A DNA stretch of 64,000 nucleotides from Beroe forskalii (Eukaryota; Ctenophora; Nuda; Beroida; Beroidae), in the NCBI GenBank assembly GCA_011033025.1, contig WFMF01000465.1, forward strand, positions 1 to 64,000, given 5' to 3'. Below are positions 1 through 11,462 of the stretch, piece after piece (position 1 is the first letter of the stretch; every line of letters begins with the position of its first letter). The notes under the pieces are model-generated. The model made no database searches. It saw nothing but the letters and a program-made list of their open reading frames with translations, and had not been told where the DNA came from. The position numbers and the translations under genes are program-made.

Positions 1-660
1 CAGGGGAAAACCCCCTGTTTTCCCCAACAGCGTTACGCTTCCCGTAACAGCTTTGGGGTTGCTTTTTGGGCAAAAAGCGTTACCCCGCTGTAACAGGGGG
101 TTACGTTGCTGTAAAAGCGTTACGCTGCTGTAACAGCGTTACGCCGCTGTAACAGCGTTTATTGCTGCTGTAACAGCGTTACGTTGTTGCAATAGCGTTA
201 CGCTGCTGTAACAGCGTTGCGCGTTTCTAAATGTTGTTACGCTGCCGTAACAGCGTTACGCTTCTGTAACAGTTGTTGCCGCTTCTGTAATGAAGCGTTG
301 CTGCCGTAACAGCGTTACGCTTCTGTAACAGCGTTATTGCTTGTAACAGCGTTACGCTTCGTAACAGCGTTACGTTGCTGCAACAGCGTTACTGCTGTAA
401 CAGCGTTACGCTTGTTGTTACAGCGTTATTGCTTGTTACAGCGTTACGCTGCTGTTACACAGCGTTACGCTGCTGTAACAGCGTTGGCGCCATGCTGTTA
501 CAGCGTTGCAGCACGCTGCTGCTGTAACAGCGTTACGCTGCTGTAACAGCGTTACGCTGCTGTAACAGCGTTACGCTGCTGTAACAGCGTTACGCTTCAG
601 TAACACTAACAGTGTTACGCTGCAGTAACAGTGTTACGCTGCTGTAACATCGTCACGCTG
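1..660. repeat. 19-bp palindromic minisatellite
   Basis: Degenerate tandem array whose commonest unit is about 19 bases (GCGTTACGCTGCTGTAACA). Each unit holds the inverted pair GTTAC / GTAAC around a GCTGCT core, so single strands could form a chain of small hairpins. Units vary by single-base changes and small indels, and the cleanest stretch is about 520-600. The array starts outside the window and ends about 120 bases before the 5S-like gene. No supportable coding sequence; the open frames through it are repeat translations. Confidence 0.9.
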
Positions 661-779
661 CTGAAAATTTATGCAACTTTGAAGTCAGGTGACCCCTGAT
701 CACGTGATTTCCATAAGAAACCCAGCAGTGTACTTAAATTTGCTTTTCATCGAAAATAAAATGTGCTAAATGAAAAAGG

Positions 780-900
780 ATACAGCACTGGGATTCCCAA
801 GTGGTCACCCATCCAAGTACTAACCCAGCCTGCGGTTGTTTAACTTCCGAGATCGATCATCGAACGAGATCGGGTGCATTCAACCGAGTATGGCCGTATC
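780..900 (-). rRNA. 5S ribosomal RNA gene (possibly a variant or pseudogene copy)
   Basis: Read on the minus strand this is a recognisable 5S rRNA. The first bases GATAC pair with the last GTATC to form helix I. The internal control region C box is conserved (GGTTAGTACTTGGATGGGTG). GGCCATAC near the 5' end and TTGGGAATCCC near the 3' end are also conserved. A run of five T on the minus strand (773-777) supplies the RNA polymerase III terminator. Two things are odd. Between CCCGATCTCGT and GATCTCGGAAG there are about 7 extra bases compared with the usual metazoan 5S. The A box is also divergent (AGTTAAACAACCGC). Either this is a lineage variant or a non-functional copy. No second copy was seen in the window. 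Confidence 0.82.
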
Positions 901-902
901 TT

Positions 903-3270
903 TTAGCAATTTATCATGGCCATATAAACAGTAAATGGCATAGTTGATCTGTAGTTCTGTTACTTGAAGTTGAGAAACAGCACTTATATATCAGCGGTGC
1001 AGTGCTCTACTTTAAAATGGGCGAGGAAGTTTGCAGATATTCTTGGAGAGGGGCGGTGACGTAATTACTGTGAATTTTTAGTGACGACGCCTATCTCCAA
1101 GTGTTTTGCCCGTGCCGTGATAAAAATGATCTTCTTATACTTCAGCTTCCTCCCCCGTGCGGGTTTTTATTCGGAATGCCACCCTAATGGGATTCATTTC
1201 CCGTCAAGTTCATTGCTCTATAATCTCAATCCGCTCAAAAATTTTAAATTAAAAAGTGATCCTCGATTATCAATACGTGATACGTCCATTTTCGATAATG
1301 GCGATCCGCGATACCAATACCGCAATTGTAAACGATGGATATTATCGACACATGTTTAGAAGTGAGGACAAGCCAAGTGATTAGGCCCAAGATCAAGGGG
1401 AGCCCGTGATTGGAGGGTCTGGATAAGGAACTCTGGTATGCTTAAGCTCGAGAAATGGGATCAGAGTGGATGTGAAGCTCACAAATGGCTGGCACTTTTA
1501 CCCGTACTTAAGGGGCCAACTAGGATTATTAAGTCTGCAAGGAAACTATGTCTGAATGGTTAATGCCAACTTCATTATTCATGCTATATCTGAATATAGA
1601 TTACTGGTACTAGTGCAGTAGTACCAGCTTGAAGTGCTGAAAGTGGTTGCATCAATAAATATAATATCAATAGATATAATGAAGTAAATTGAGTTCGGCC
1701 AGTAAAGGGCTCTGTCGGTATGAGATTGAGTACGGGGGCCCATGAAATGGGGCAGAACTCACTGTGGTACTGGAAGTACTCAATAGCTTTCTACGTCAAG
1801 CTAGCAGTCTCGAACCCGGGCCGAGACTGCTGTCCGATTCAACTTTCTTCGGGCCGATAACTCGATAAGGTACACGAATTATAGCATCATTAATTCTACA
1901 TCACACTAATTAATTCCCAATTAAACCATAGTTTTTGGCCGTATGCCACGTGTGTAGTTGTTATTAAGCTACTATTTCTATATCTGGTGACGTTTTCCTC
2001 CAAAATAGTGTGATAATTATGATGCTGTCACGAGACGCAGATTCTCCAATCTGAGTGGAAGGCGTATCCCCGTGACTGAGATTACCCAATCACGGAGCAG
2101 TTTACCAATCCCTAATAACCATTTCTCAAATACTACCGGCGTTATTTCCTCTCGCTCTGAGCTGGTTTTGTTTTACACCGCGTCATGTGAGGCGGTAACA
2201 TCCGGCACTCAGCTCCGGTGACTATGTCTATAGCACGTGACTGTGGTGTTCTGTGGAAATAACGCACGTGCACGTCAGGTGACATGTCACGTGGCGTGCA
2301 CGTGACGCGTGGCTTGGGTGCCTGTCTGCGGAAATGCAGGAGTCGACGCACTCTCGGCTCATTATCTGCTGCGTGTTTTGATACTTGTACAACTACAATG
2401 TGCGTTTGTCCGGCGTCACAATGGCACAGCCTCATAATTGTTTCTGTTTTCATTTGCATTATTAATTCGTGGACGTACCGAAGTGACTGAGGTCTGATTT
2501 TCAGACCTCAGCCCTCATGCCTCGTCGTTTTTGCTCATTGCAGATAATCAAAAATTCCCATATAATTGTCATAAACCAAAATTAGCAAATTTGGATGACG
2601 TCATCTTTCAGTTGCGCAAGCTCTAAATCATAATTATCGGATAATATCTTTATTTCTTCAAATACCTGACCCAAAAATTGGAAGCTTTAAACGTTAGCCG
2701 ACTTATTCCTTATCTTATAGATATTTGATGCTTAATTTCAAAACAAAATTACTAATATTGGAATTTTGAAATAGAAATCGATGTCGAAATGGGCGTACGA
2801 CAAGGATTAAAATTCTAAACAGCCTCAACAAAGCTTTTGATTTTTTTAACGTCGTATTGCAAATACTATGAATTATGACTTGTCATATGAAATATGTTTG
2901 AATGTGGTTCGTGAGTCTTAGTGGTATGAATTTGTGTGTGTGTGTGTGTGTGTGTGTGGCAGTGTGAACTTACTCCCAAATCCACCCAGTGACGCTGCTT
3001 TTCATCGACATAAGTTCACTAATTTACTAATTTAAACCGAGTGACATATACTGCATACACATGTTTAAAGATATGCGTACGTATAGATGTGTTAATTGAG
3101 TAGAAGGACACGAATACTTTAGCATTATCTAACTGGTTTTCCGGTCACAAAACTTTAGATTGAATATAATGCGAGATACGTTTAAATAACGCTTCTAAAT
3201 TATCAGCTGTAAGCAACAGATTCACTCATTATGCTGCTTAACTAAGAAGCTAAATCTTTGTCTTTTGATA
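903..3270. other. intergenic region without a supportable gene
   Basis: No exon with splice signals and a recognisable protein was found on either strand. Small structures present are a 10-base stem hairpin at 1803-1831 (AGCAGTCTCG / CGAGACTGCT) and a perfect 10-base stem with a 3-base loop at 2488-2510 (TGAGGTCTGA / TCAGACCTCA). A GT dinucleotide run lies near 2932-2958. The open frames here have poor composition and non-ATG starts and were left out. Confidence 0.6.
2932..2958. repeat. (GT)n microsatellite
   Basis: About 12 uninterrupted GT dinucleotides. It lies roughly 360 bases upstream of the first recognised exon of the LHFPL-like gene. Confidence 0.9.
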
Positions 3271-3320
3271 CCTATTGTTGTTATCTTGTCTAACGTCTCC
3301 CAGTGATATTCCCTGCAGTG

Positions 3321-6300
3321 ATGTACATGTACAAGGCAACAGCGAGTGTGTGGTGCACTCTCAGCTTCTTCATAGTGGCTGGCAGCTGCATAGCCTTCTT
3401 TATGCCGTACTGGCTGGTGGCACCCAACCCAGAGCTCTTATTGGTCCAGGTAGGATACTCGCTTTGTTTGGTTGCTTGTTTGTGATGATGCAATTGAAAC
3501 AGATATACATGTATCCTTCATGGGACAACACACCCACTCCTAAGGGGGGATTGGGCGGCCTCCCTAGTTTTTCTAAAATCTGTGTATTATGACCCGGTGC
3601 CCTTTTCACACCCCCTCCCCCGTTGCAGGATAAGAACTTCCCAGAATCAGGGGAGTTAAGGGTCGATGCCCCAGCAGCCTGCGGGATAATGAGCTACTGT
3701 GTCCCTTACACCAACTACCCTCTCAACACATCCGTCAGGTAAGTGGCCATTTCCAAATAATCAATCTGGTTGGAAAACCTCTCATTGTTTAATGAGTCAC
3801 ATTCTACGACTCTGCACAGCATTAAATTTAATCTAGATCTAATGATTCACAAGGAAGTAACTATCATGCTACCATACTGTTTTCAGCTTTGATGAAGACG
3901 CACATTTGCAGAGGTGTCCCCTGTACGACACGTTCTACAATATCCCAACTATATTCGGCAAGGCAAGTTTTTATACACAATCTCTACATCTTGATTTCTC
4001 ATCATCTGCAATGTTTGCGTCAGGGTTATTCATCTTTGGCTGAATTAACACCTTAATCAGCATGTGTCATCTGTATTCTGTAATGTTCGCAGCTGGGTGT
4101 TTCATCCCTTGTTAAACTAACATCCTAATCCTGCAGGTGTCATCTGTAATGTTTGCAGCAGGGTGTTTCATCCCTTGTTAAACTAACACCCTAATCCTGC
4201 AGGTGTCATCTGTAATGTTTGCAGCAGGGTGTTTCATCCCTTGTTAAACTAACATCCTAATCCTGCAGGTGTCATCTGTAATGTTTGCAGCAGGGTGTTT
4301 CATCCCTTGTTAAACTTACATCCTTATCCTGCAGGTGTCATCTGTAATGTTTGCAGCAGGGTGTTTCATCCCTTGTTAAACTAACATCCTAATCCTGCAG
4401 GTGTCATCTGTAATGTTTGCAGCAGGGTGTTTCATCCCTTGTTAAACTAACACCCTTATCCTGCAGGTGTCATCTGTAATGTTTGCAGCAGGGTGTTTCA
4501 TCCCTGTTAAACTAACACCCTAATCCTGCAGGTGTCATCTGTAATGTTTGCAGCAGGGTGTTTCATCCCTTGTTAAACTAACATCCTAATCCTGCAGGTG
4601 TCATCTGTAATGTTTGCAGCAGGGTGTTTCATCCCTTGTTAAACTAACATCCTAATCCTGCAGGTGTCATCTGTAATGTTTGCAGCAGGGTGTTACATCC
4701 TAAACTAACCTTGTTAAATGTTTAACATCCCCCTAATCCTGCAGGTGTCATCTGTAATGTTTGCAGCAGGGTGTTTCATCCCTTGTTAAACTAACATCCT
4801 AATCCTGCAGGTGTCATCTGTAATGTTTGCAGCAGGGTGTTTCATCCCTTGTTAAACTAACATCCTAATCCTGCAGGTGTCATCTGTAATGTTTGCAGCA
4901 GGGTGTTTCATCCCTTGTTAAACTAACATCCTAATCCTGCAGGTGTCATCTGTAATGTTTGCAGCAGGGTGTTTCATCCCTTGTTAAACTAACATCCTAA
5001 TCCTGCAGGTGTCATCTGTAATGTTTGCAGCAGGGTGTTTCATCCCTTGTTAAACTAACATCCTAATCCTGCAGGTGTCATCTGTAATGTTTGCAGCAGG
5101 GTGTTTCATCCCTTGTTGTTAACATCCTAATCCTGCAGGTGTCATCTAATGTTTGCAGGGTGTTTCATCCCTTGTTAAACTAACACTAATCCTGCAGGGT
5201 GTCATCTGTTTCATCCCTTGTTAAACTAACACCCTAATCCTGCAGGTGTCATCTGTAATGTTTGCAGCAGGGTGTTTCATCCCTTGTTAAACTAACATCC
5301 TAATCCTGCAGGTGTCATCTGTAATGTTTGCAGCAGGGTGTTTCATCCCTTGTTAAACTAACACCCTAATCCTGCAGGTGTCATCTGTAATGTTTGCAGC
5401 AGGGTGTTTCATCCCTTGTTAAACTAACATCCCTAATCCTGCAGGTGTCATCTGTAATGTTTGCAGCAGGGTGTTTCATCCCTTGTTAAACTAACATCCT
5501 AATCCTGCAGGTGTCATCTGTAATGTTTGCAGCAGGGTGTTTCATCCCTTGTTAAACTAACACCCTAATCCTGCAGGTGTCATCTGTAATGTTTGCAGCA
5601 GGGTGTTTCATCCCTTGTTAAACTAACATCCTAATCCTGCAGGTGTCATCTGTAATGTTTGCAGCAGGGTGTTTCATCCCTTGTTAAACTAACATCCTAA
5701 TCCTGCAGGTGTCATCTGTAATGTTTGCAGCAGGGTGTTTCATCCCTTGTTAAACTAACATCCTAATCCTGCAGGTGTCATCTGTAATGTTTGCAGCAGG
5801 GTGTTTCATCCCTTGTTAAACTAACACCCTAATCCTGCAGGTGTCATCTGTAATGTTTGCAGCAGGGTGTTTCATCCCTTGTTAAACTAACATCCTAATC
5901 CTGCAGGTGTCATCTGTAATGTTTGCAGCAGGGTGTTTCATCATCTGTTATCCTTGTTAAACTAACATCCTAATCCTGCAGGTGTCATCTGTAATGTTTG
6001 CAGCAGGGTGTTTCATCCCTTGTTAAACTAACATCCTAATCCTGCAGGTGTCATCTGTAATGTTTGCAGCAGGGTGTTTCATCCCTTGTTAAACTAACAT
6101 CCTAATCCTGCAGGTGTCATCTGTAATGTTTGCAGCAGGGTGTTTCATCCCTTGTTAAACTAACATCCTAATCCTGCAGGTGTCATCTGTAATGTTTGCA
6201 GCAGGGTGTTTCATCCCTTGTTAAACTAACATCCCTAATCCTGCAGGTGTCATCTGTAATGTTTGCAGCAGGGTGTTTCATCCCTTGTTAAACTAACATC

Positions 6301-8481
6301 CCTAATCCTGCAGGTGTCATCTGTAATGTTTGCAGCAGGGTGTTTCATCCCTTGTTAAACTAACATCCTAATCCTGCAGGTGTCATCTGTAATGTTTGTA
6401 ATGTTTCATTTGCAGCAGGTGTCATCTGTAAGGGTGTTTCATCCCTTGTTAAACTAACATCCTAATCCTGCAGGTGTCATCTGTAATGTTTGCAGCAGGG
6501 TGTTTCATCCCTTGTTAAACTAACATCCTAATCCTGCAGGTGTCATCTGTAATGTTTGCAGCAGGGTGTTTCATCCCTTGTTAAACTAACATCCTAATCC
6601 TGCAGGTGTCATCTGTAATGTTTGCAGCAGGGTGTTTCATCCCTTAAACTAACATCCTAATCCTGCAATAATGTTTGCAGCAGGTGTTTCATCCCTTGTT
6701 AAATTAACACCCTAATCCTGCAGGTGTCATCTGTAATGTTTGCAGCAGGGTGTTTCATCCCTTGTTAAACTAACATCCTAATCCTGCAGGTGTCATCTGT
6801 AATGTTTGCAGCAGGGTGATTCATCCCTTGTTAAACTAACATCCTAATCCTGCAGGTGTCATCTGTAATGTTTGCAGCAGGGTGTTTCATCCCTTGTTAA
6901 ATTAACACCCTAATCCTGCAGGTGTCATCTGTAATTTTTGCAGCAGGGTGTTTCATCCCTTGTTAAACTAATATCCTAATCCTGCAGGTGTCATCTGTAA
7001 TGTTTGCAGCAGGGTGTTTCATCCCTTGCTAAACTAACTCCCTAATCCTGCAGGTGTCATCTGTAATGTTTGCAGCAGGGTGATTCATCCCTTGTTAAAC
7101 TAACATCCTAATCCTGCAGGTGTCATCTGTAATGTTTGCAGCAGGGTGTTTCATCCCTTTTTAAACTAACATCCTAATCCTGCAGGTGTCATCTGTAATG
7201 TTTGCAGCAGGGTGTTTCATCCCTTGTTAAACTAACACCCTAATCCTGCAGGTCATCTGTAATGTTTGGCAGGGTGTTTCATCCCTTGTTAAACTAACAT
7301 CCTAATCCTGCAGGTGTCATCTGTAATGTTTGCAGCAGGGTGTTTCATCCCTTGTTAAACTAACATCCTAATCCTGCAGGTGTCATCTGTAATGTTTGCA
7401 GCAGGGTGTTTCATCCCTTGTTAAACTAACACCCTAATCATGCAGGTGTCATCTGTAATGTTTGCAGCAGGGTGTTTCATCCCTTGTTAAACTAACATCC
7501 TAATCCTGCAGGTGTCATCTGTAATGTTTGCAGCAGGGTGTTTCATCCCTTATTAAACTAACATGCTAATCCTGCAGGTGTCATCTGTAATGTTTGCAGC
7601 AGGGTGTTTCATCCCTTGTTAAACTAACATCCTAATCCTGCAGGTGTCATCTGTAATGTTTGCAGTAGGGTGTTTCATCTCTTGTTAAACTAACACCCTA
7701 ATCCTGCAGGTGTCATCTGTACTGTTTGCAGCAGGGTGTTTCATCCCTTGTTAAACTAACACCCTAATCCTGCAGGTGTCATCTGTAATGTTTGCAGCAG
7801 GGTGTTTCATCCCTTGTTAAACTAACACCCTAATCCTGCAGGTGTCATCTGTAATGTTTGCAGCAGGGTGTTTCATCCCTTGTTAAACTAACACCTAATC
7901 CTGCAGGTGTCATCTGTAATGTTTGCAGCAGGGTGTTTCATCCTGCTCCTGTCCTGGGCGTGCAGTGCTATTTCACTGTGCTACGGTTACCTCTGTGACG
8001 TCAGTACCTACCTTCTCATATCAGTCATACAGCTCTTCTGCAGTGAGTTAACTCATTAACGTTAACTATAGCTATTCAAGAATTGAGTATAATCGCTTCA
8101 TTCAAAGTATAATATAACTTCTATGCATTGTGCATCTGAAGCTGTGTATGAATTAGTGTTACCATGAATCTGTGTACCCACAACACATCACAGGGTTATT
8201 ACGTCAGACAACACATCCAAGGGTTATGAAGTTTAACCATCCCTCCCATTTCAGTGGTGATTAACGGAATAGCCATTCTCCTGTGGACCCTAAGCTGGGA
8301 GAAGGACACCTTCACCTGCTCTGGAGAGGGTTACTGCGGTGACCTGGAGAGGTTTGACATGGGCACCTGCCAACTCGGCTGGGCCTTCCTCCTCGCCATG
8401 GCCTCTACTGGCACTATCATCCTTGCCGTGTTCTTTGGTTGCTTGTCCTTCATGTTACAGAAGAAAAAGGAAGAAAGTTAG
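3321..8481 (+). CDS. LHFPL-type tetraspan membrane protein, five exons, complete
   Basis: Exons 3321-3449, 3629-3738, 3887-3962, 7907-8042 and 8255-8481 join with matching phases to give 225 residues, the normal size of LHFPL (lipoma HMGIC fusion partner-like) proteins. Residues about 9-32 form the first membrane helix, ending in the family-typical PYWL. An extracellular loop with cysteines follows (CGIMSYC, RCPLYD). Three more helices lie at about 107-127, 134-154 and 191-212. The second loop has the family hallmark of cysteines followed by GTCQLGWA before helix 4. The tail is short and lysine-rich. LHFPL proteins act as auxiliary or scaffolding membrane subunits, for example with stereocilia or GABA-A receptor complexes in vertebrates; the partner here is unknown. 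The ATG at 3321 lies just before helix 1; an upstream exon cannot be excluded. Intron 3 starts with a GC donor (AAG/GCAAGT) and is filled by the 66-bp array. Confidence 0.85.
4000..7906 (+). repeat. 66-bp tandem array made from the intron's own 3' splice site and the start of the next exon
   Basis: About 57 copies of a 66-bp unit fill intron 3 of the LHFPL-like gene, most copies nearly identical. Each unit is 37 bases identical to the start of exon 4 (GTGTCATCTGTAATGTTTGC and the following 17 bases), then 29 intronic bases ending in TAATCCTGCAG. Every unit boundary therefore carries a copy of the real 3' splice site. The last copy, at 7907, continues into the true exon. In the exon frame each truncated copy reads about 14 codons and then meets TAA. 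The first units (about 4000-4130) are degenerate. A few units carry small deletions or rearrangements (for example 5110-5215 and 6395-6435). Confidence 0.93.
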
Positions 8482-9229
8482 ATCAATACAAAGTATTGTA
8501 TACTATGCATCGGATCATGATTGTGGTGAATGTTGAAAAGATCAAAAATCATGGAGATACATTGCGTTCTTTGGTAAGAGAGAGGGTTCTTGTGTTCTTT
8601 AAGACATGAAGGTTACGAAGCCATCAACAACTTTTTCTACAAACGATAATCTCTGGGAGACGGGAGTAAGAAGACTTGTTTCAGTACCTTTATCTCGGAT
8701 TTAGTGTTGCAAGCATGGAGTATGCAAAAATTGTAAAAAAAAACATTTGTAAAACCTTTTTTACACATTGTTTCGTGCAGCCTTACTCTTTTAATTTTAT
8801 GTATACTATGATACTTGTAGCTGTGTACGGACGGAATTTTGATTTATTTTGAAGCCTAGCGTTTTGATTCCAAATAACGTGAGAATTGAGAAGATAACCA
8901 AACCATTTTGCGTATTAACTTCAATGGAATACCATTACCATATAAACATATTACACGAAATGACAACAATGATAACAATTATTGTGGGACTGGTTCCTGA
9001 TTTTTAAGCAGCGAAATACACTATTGAATAATTGACACTGTTTACCTGCGGCTGCAGCTAGAGCAAGTTAGAACTCTAGAAACTTAAAGTGTCACTTTCT
9101 TTAAACCCTAGTACTCTTGTAGGGTTAAAAGTCTGGTCAACCTAAAATTGACAACTTAAAAATGTTTAGTTCAAATAGTTTAACAGGAAGAGCTTGAGTT
9201 CAAGTCCGGCAGCCCCCCTACCTCGGATT
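8482..9229. other. convergent intergenic/3' UTR region
   Basis: Lies between the stop of the plus-strand LHFPL-like gene and the stop of the minus-strand ATG101-like gene, so it should hold both 3' untranslated regions. No canonical AATAAA site stands out next to either stop. No further gene seen. Confidence 0.5.
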
Positions 9230-9713
9230 TCAGGTGTAATTGAGAAGTTTCTTGACGCTGGTGCTCACTGACTGAGGGTCGGGGTTGCTGGTCAGGCAGT
9301 GCTTGGTCCTGAACAGGAAGGGGTGGATGTCTGGATACTTCGTCATGTAAACGTTCCCTATGTCTGCAGGGACGTCTGGTGTCTTCGGTACGTAGTCCTG
9401 AAGGGAAACGTGTAAAGTTACGGGTCGGACATGATAAGGAATACCAGCCCTTTTAGACGATATAACGCCTCAATAGGCAGACGAGGGTTTCTCACTGACG
9501 ATAATTAGGAATTTCCTGTCATTTCAATTCATAGGTTAATGTGAACTAAATAATTATATGGACTCCATAATACGAGTCACAACGTACCGTTTTATTTATC
9601 ATTTGGGTGATGTAAAACACCTTCTCTCCCAGCTCGGAGCCTATTATTTCTTGGCGTCTATGTTGCTCTGCAGTACTTGTAGCTGATACTAGCTCCACCT
9701 TCACATCCCATTT
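9230..9713 (-). CDS. ATG101: ATG101-like autophagy protein, last two coding exons only
   Basis: Two minus-strand exons, 9588-9713 (42 codons) and 9230-9397 (55 codons plus TGA), are joined in phase 0 by good GT-AG signals. Together they give the C-terminal half of ATG101, the small HORMA-fold subunit of the ULK1/ATG1 autophagy-initiation complex. Matching landmarks in order are WDVKVELV, an ATSTAEQ motif, GSELGEKVFYI, NKTDYVPKTPD, then YPDIHPFLF and a final SVSTSVKKLL helix. This is the family's order and spacing. The N-terminal half (about 110-120 residues) should lie upstream, above position 9713. I could not find its exons among the repeats at 9.7-22 kb. So either a large intron separates them or this is a detached gene fragment. 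Both exons are free of stops and frameshifts. Confidence 0.8.
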
Positions 9714-10561
9714 CTGAGGGAATTAAAACCACCCATCAATCAAAAGCACCGATAGCTACCTTACTAATTGTGCGAAAACCAGGGCTCTGGTTAGGGCAAC
9801 TGATCAGATAATTATTTTTTTTAATAAAAGGTGGGAATTCCCGCCCTGGCCAGGGCGGTAACCCCCCGCGGTAATAAAAAAGACTGGCCAGGGGTATAAG
9901 TTAGAGATTTGAGTGTCACAGGGTGATATAATAATATATAATAATATATAAGAAGATAGATCATGATAATTGGGAGCAAATTTGGAAAGCCGAGATGTCA
10001 AGAACGGGAAATGGTAGAGCCATGATCGAGGTCAGGTTTTGTTTATCTAAGATGGGAAAATGTTATAGGCTATAAGAGAAGTTCTGGTGACGTCATTTTC
10101 ACGTCACTATGACGTCATCAACTTAGCGAAATTTTATTGCTTTTTTAGCGAGAATAGGCCATCTTTATGCGCATTTTTCACCAAGAAGGAATGGAGATAG
10201 CTCAAAAAGGTTGGAAAATCGTTAGTTGGAAATTTAAAGAGCTTTCAGAAAATCATACGGATCATTGGGCTATCTCGATTTTTCATCGAGATATACGCGA
10301 TTTTCTAAGGTACGGTGAAAAATCAATTTCAAAATTTTAGGAGAAAAACTTAAACGAGTGATATGTCAAGAACTGCAGCTTATCTTGAGATGAGACCGGT
10401 CAAAGTATGTTGTACTAAGGCGGAATTGTCTTATAGGCTATATGGGAAGTTGGTTTGAGCTTATTTGGGTGCTGTGATGACGTCATCAAAATCGCGTAAA
10501 ACCACTAAAATAGCGTATTTTGTGATAGAACGCTATTTTTCGCTACTTTTACATCTCTAAC
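9714..10561. other. non-coding repeat-like sequence upstream of the ATG101-like exons
   Basis: No exon recognised. The stretches 9990-10130 and 10360-10500 resemble each other imperfectly: both have GTCAAGAAC, then a TTATAGGCTAT motif and a GACGTCATCA motif. This suggests an old duplicated or transposon-derived sequence. A short GC-rich inverted stretch (CCGCCCTGGCCAGGGCGG) lies near 9842. Confidence 0.5.
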
Positions 10562-10790
10562 TCAGAGAGTTTTCATCGGATTATGTGGGTCAGAATAACG
10601 TGGGTCAGAATAACGGGGGTCCGAATAACGGGGTCGAATATCGGGGTCGAATAACGGGGTCCGAGTAACGGGGGTCCGAATAATGGGGTCCGAATAATGG
10701 GGTCCGAATAACTTGGGGGTCAGAATATGGGGGTCCGAGTAACGGGGGTCCGAATAACGGGGGTCCGAATAACGGGGAAATATACGATGG
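10562..10790. repeat. short G-rich minisatellite
   Basis: Degenerate tandem repeats built around GGGGTCCGAATAACG, unit about 15-18 bases. The open frame on the minus strand is only a translation of the repeat (RYSDP units). Confidence 0.85.
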
Positions 10791-10799
10791 ACTAGTGAA

Positions 10800-11140
10800 G
10801 CACGTGAGTTCACGCGGACGTTTTGTAGAAATTAGGGGATTTGAAGAAATTGATATTTACGCAGGATTTTCGACTTGATTATGTTGAAATGAGTTTAAAT
10901 ACGACTAATGCACATGAAATTAGATCTAATTTTTTATATATTTTAGCACGTGAAAGTACACACGGACGTTTTGTAGAAATTAGGGGATTTGAAGAAATTG
11001 ATATTTACACGGGATTTTCGACTTGGTTACGTTGAAATGAGTTCAAATACGACTAATGCACGTGAAATTAGATCTGGTTGCTATATTTAAGCACGTGAGT
11101 ACACACGGACGTTTTGTAGAAATTAAGACATATATCAATT
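10800..11140. repeat. about 146-bp tandem repeat, 2.3 copies
   Basis: The sequence beginning CACGTGAG...GGACGTTTTGTAGAAATTA recurs at about 10800, 10948 and 11092. The first two copies are nearly complete and the third is truncated. No coding potential supported. Confidence 0.8.
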
Positions 11141-11174
11141 CTAGTAATTTCAAGTTAGAATAACTTAGTGTTGG

Positions 11175-11300
11175 ACTTCGTCAGGGTGATTAATGTGGGT
11201 TAGACTTGCGTGTGGGCTAGTAACGAGGGTTCGAACTACGTGAGGGCAAGTTACGTGGGTCGAAACTGCCTTTGGGCAAGTAACATGGGTTCAAACTACA
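11175..11300. repeat. degenerate ~33-bp tandem repeat
   Basis: Four diverged copies of a unit like GTGGGTTCGAACTACGTGAG followed by GGCAAGTTAC. It is non-coding in appearance. Confidence 0.6.
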
Positions 11301-11318
11301 TACATCTGTCAAGATATC

Positions 11319-11462
11319 ACCACCAAAACCGTTGGACGGTTGGTCTAGTAACCCCCCCGCGGGTTTGGATGTGACAACAGAACCTGAAAAGAGACAAAAT
11401 GGGTTGATCACATCCAAACCAGCGGGGGGTTACTAGACCAACCGTCCAACGGTTTTGGTGGT
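11319..11462. mobile_element. 144-bp foldback MITE-like element
   Basis: Two arms of about 55 bases are nearly perfect inverted copies (11319-11374 and 11408-11462) around a 33-base centre. The arms start ACCACCAAAACCGTTGG and contain an inner palindrome AACCGTTGGACGGTT. The left and right arms differ by only a few bases near the C-run. No convincing target duplication was seen, so the superfamily is unknown. Confidence 0.8.

Noticed and set aside
1430-1520. Spliced-leader RNA gene near the 5S gene (a GTATGC donor-like site near 1435)
   Set aside because: No convincing Sm site or leader hairpin was visible, so the link to 5S alone is not enough.
3275-3592. 105-codon frame overlapping the first LHFPL exon
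   Set aside because: It is in a different frame from the membrane-helix exon and ignores the clear donor at 3450. It has no family similarity.
4000-7906. CRISPR-like array of regular repeats
   Set aside because: The units are contiguous without variable spacers, and derive from a eukaryotic splice junction.
9190-9220. tRNA gene suggested by GAGTTCAAGTCC, similar to a B box
   Set aside because: No A box or cloverleaf could be drawn upstream, and it lies in the 3' region of the ATG101-like gene.
10562-10813. Minus-strand frame encoding RYSDP repeats
   Set aside because: It is a translation of a short minisatellite with no splice or domain support.
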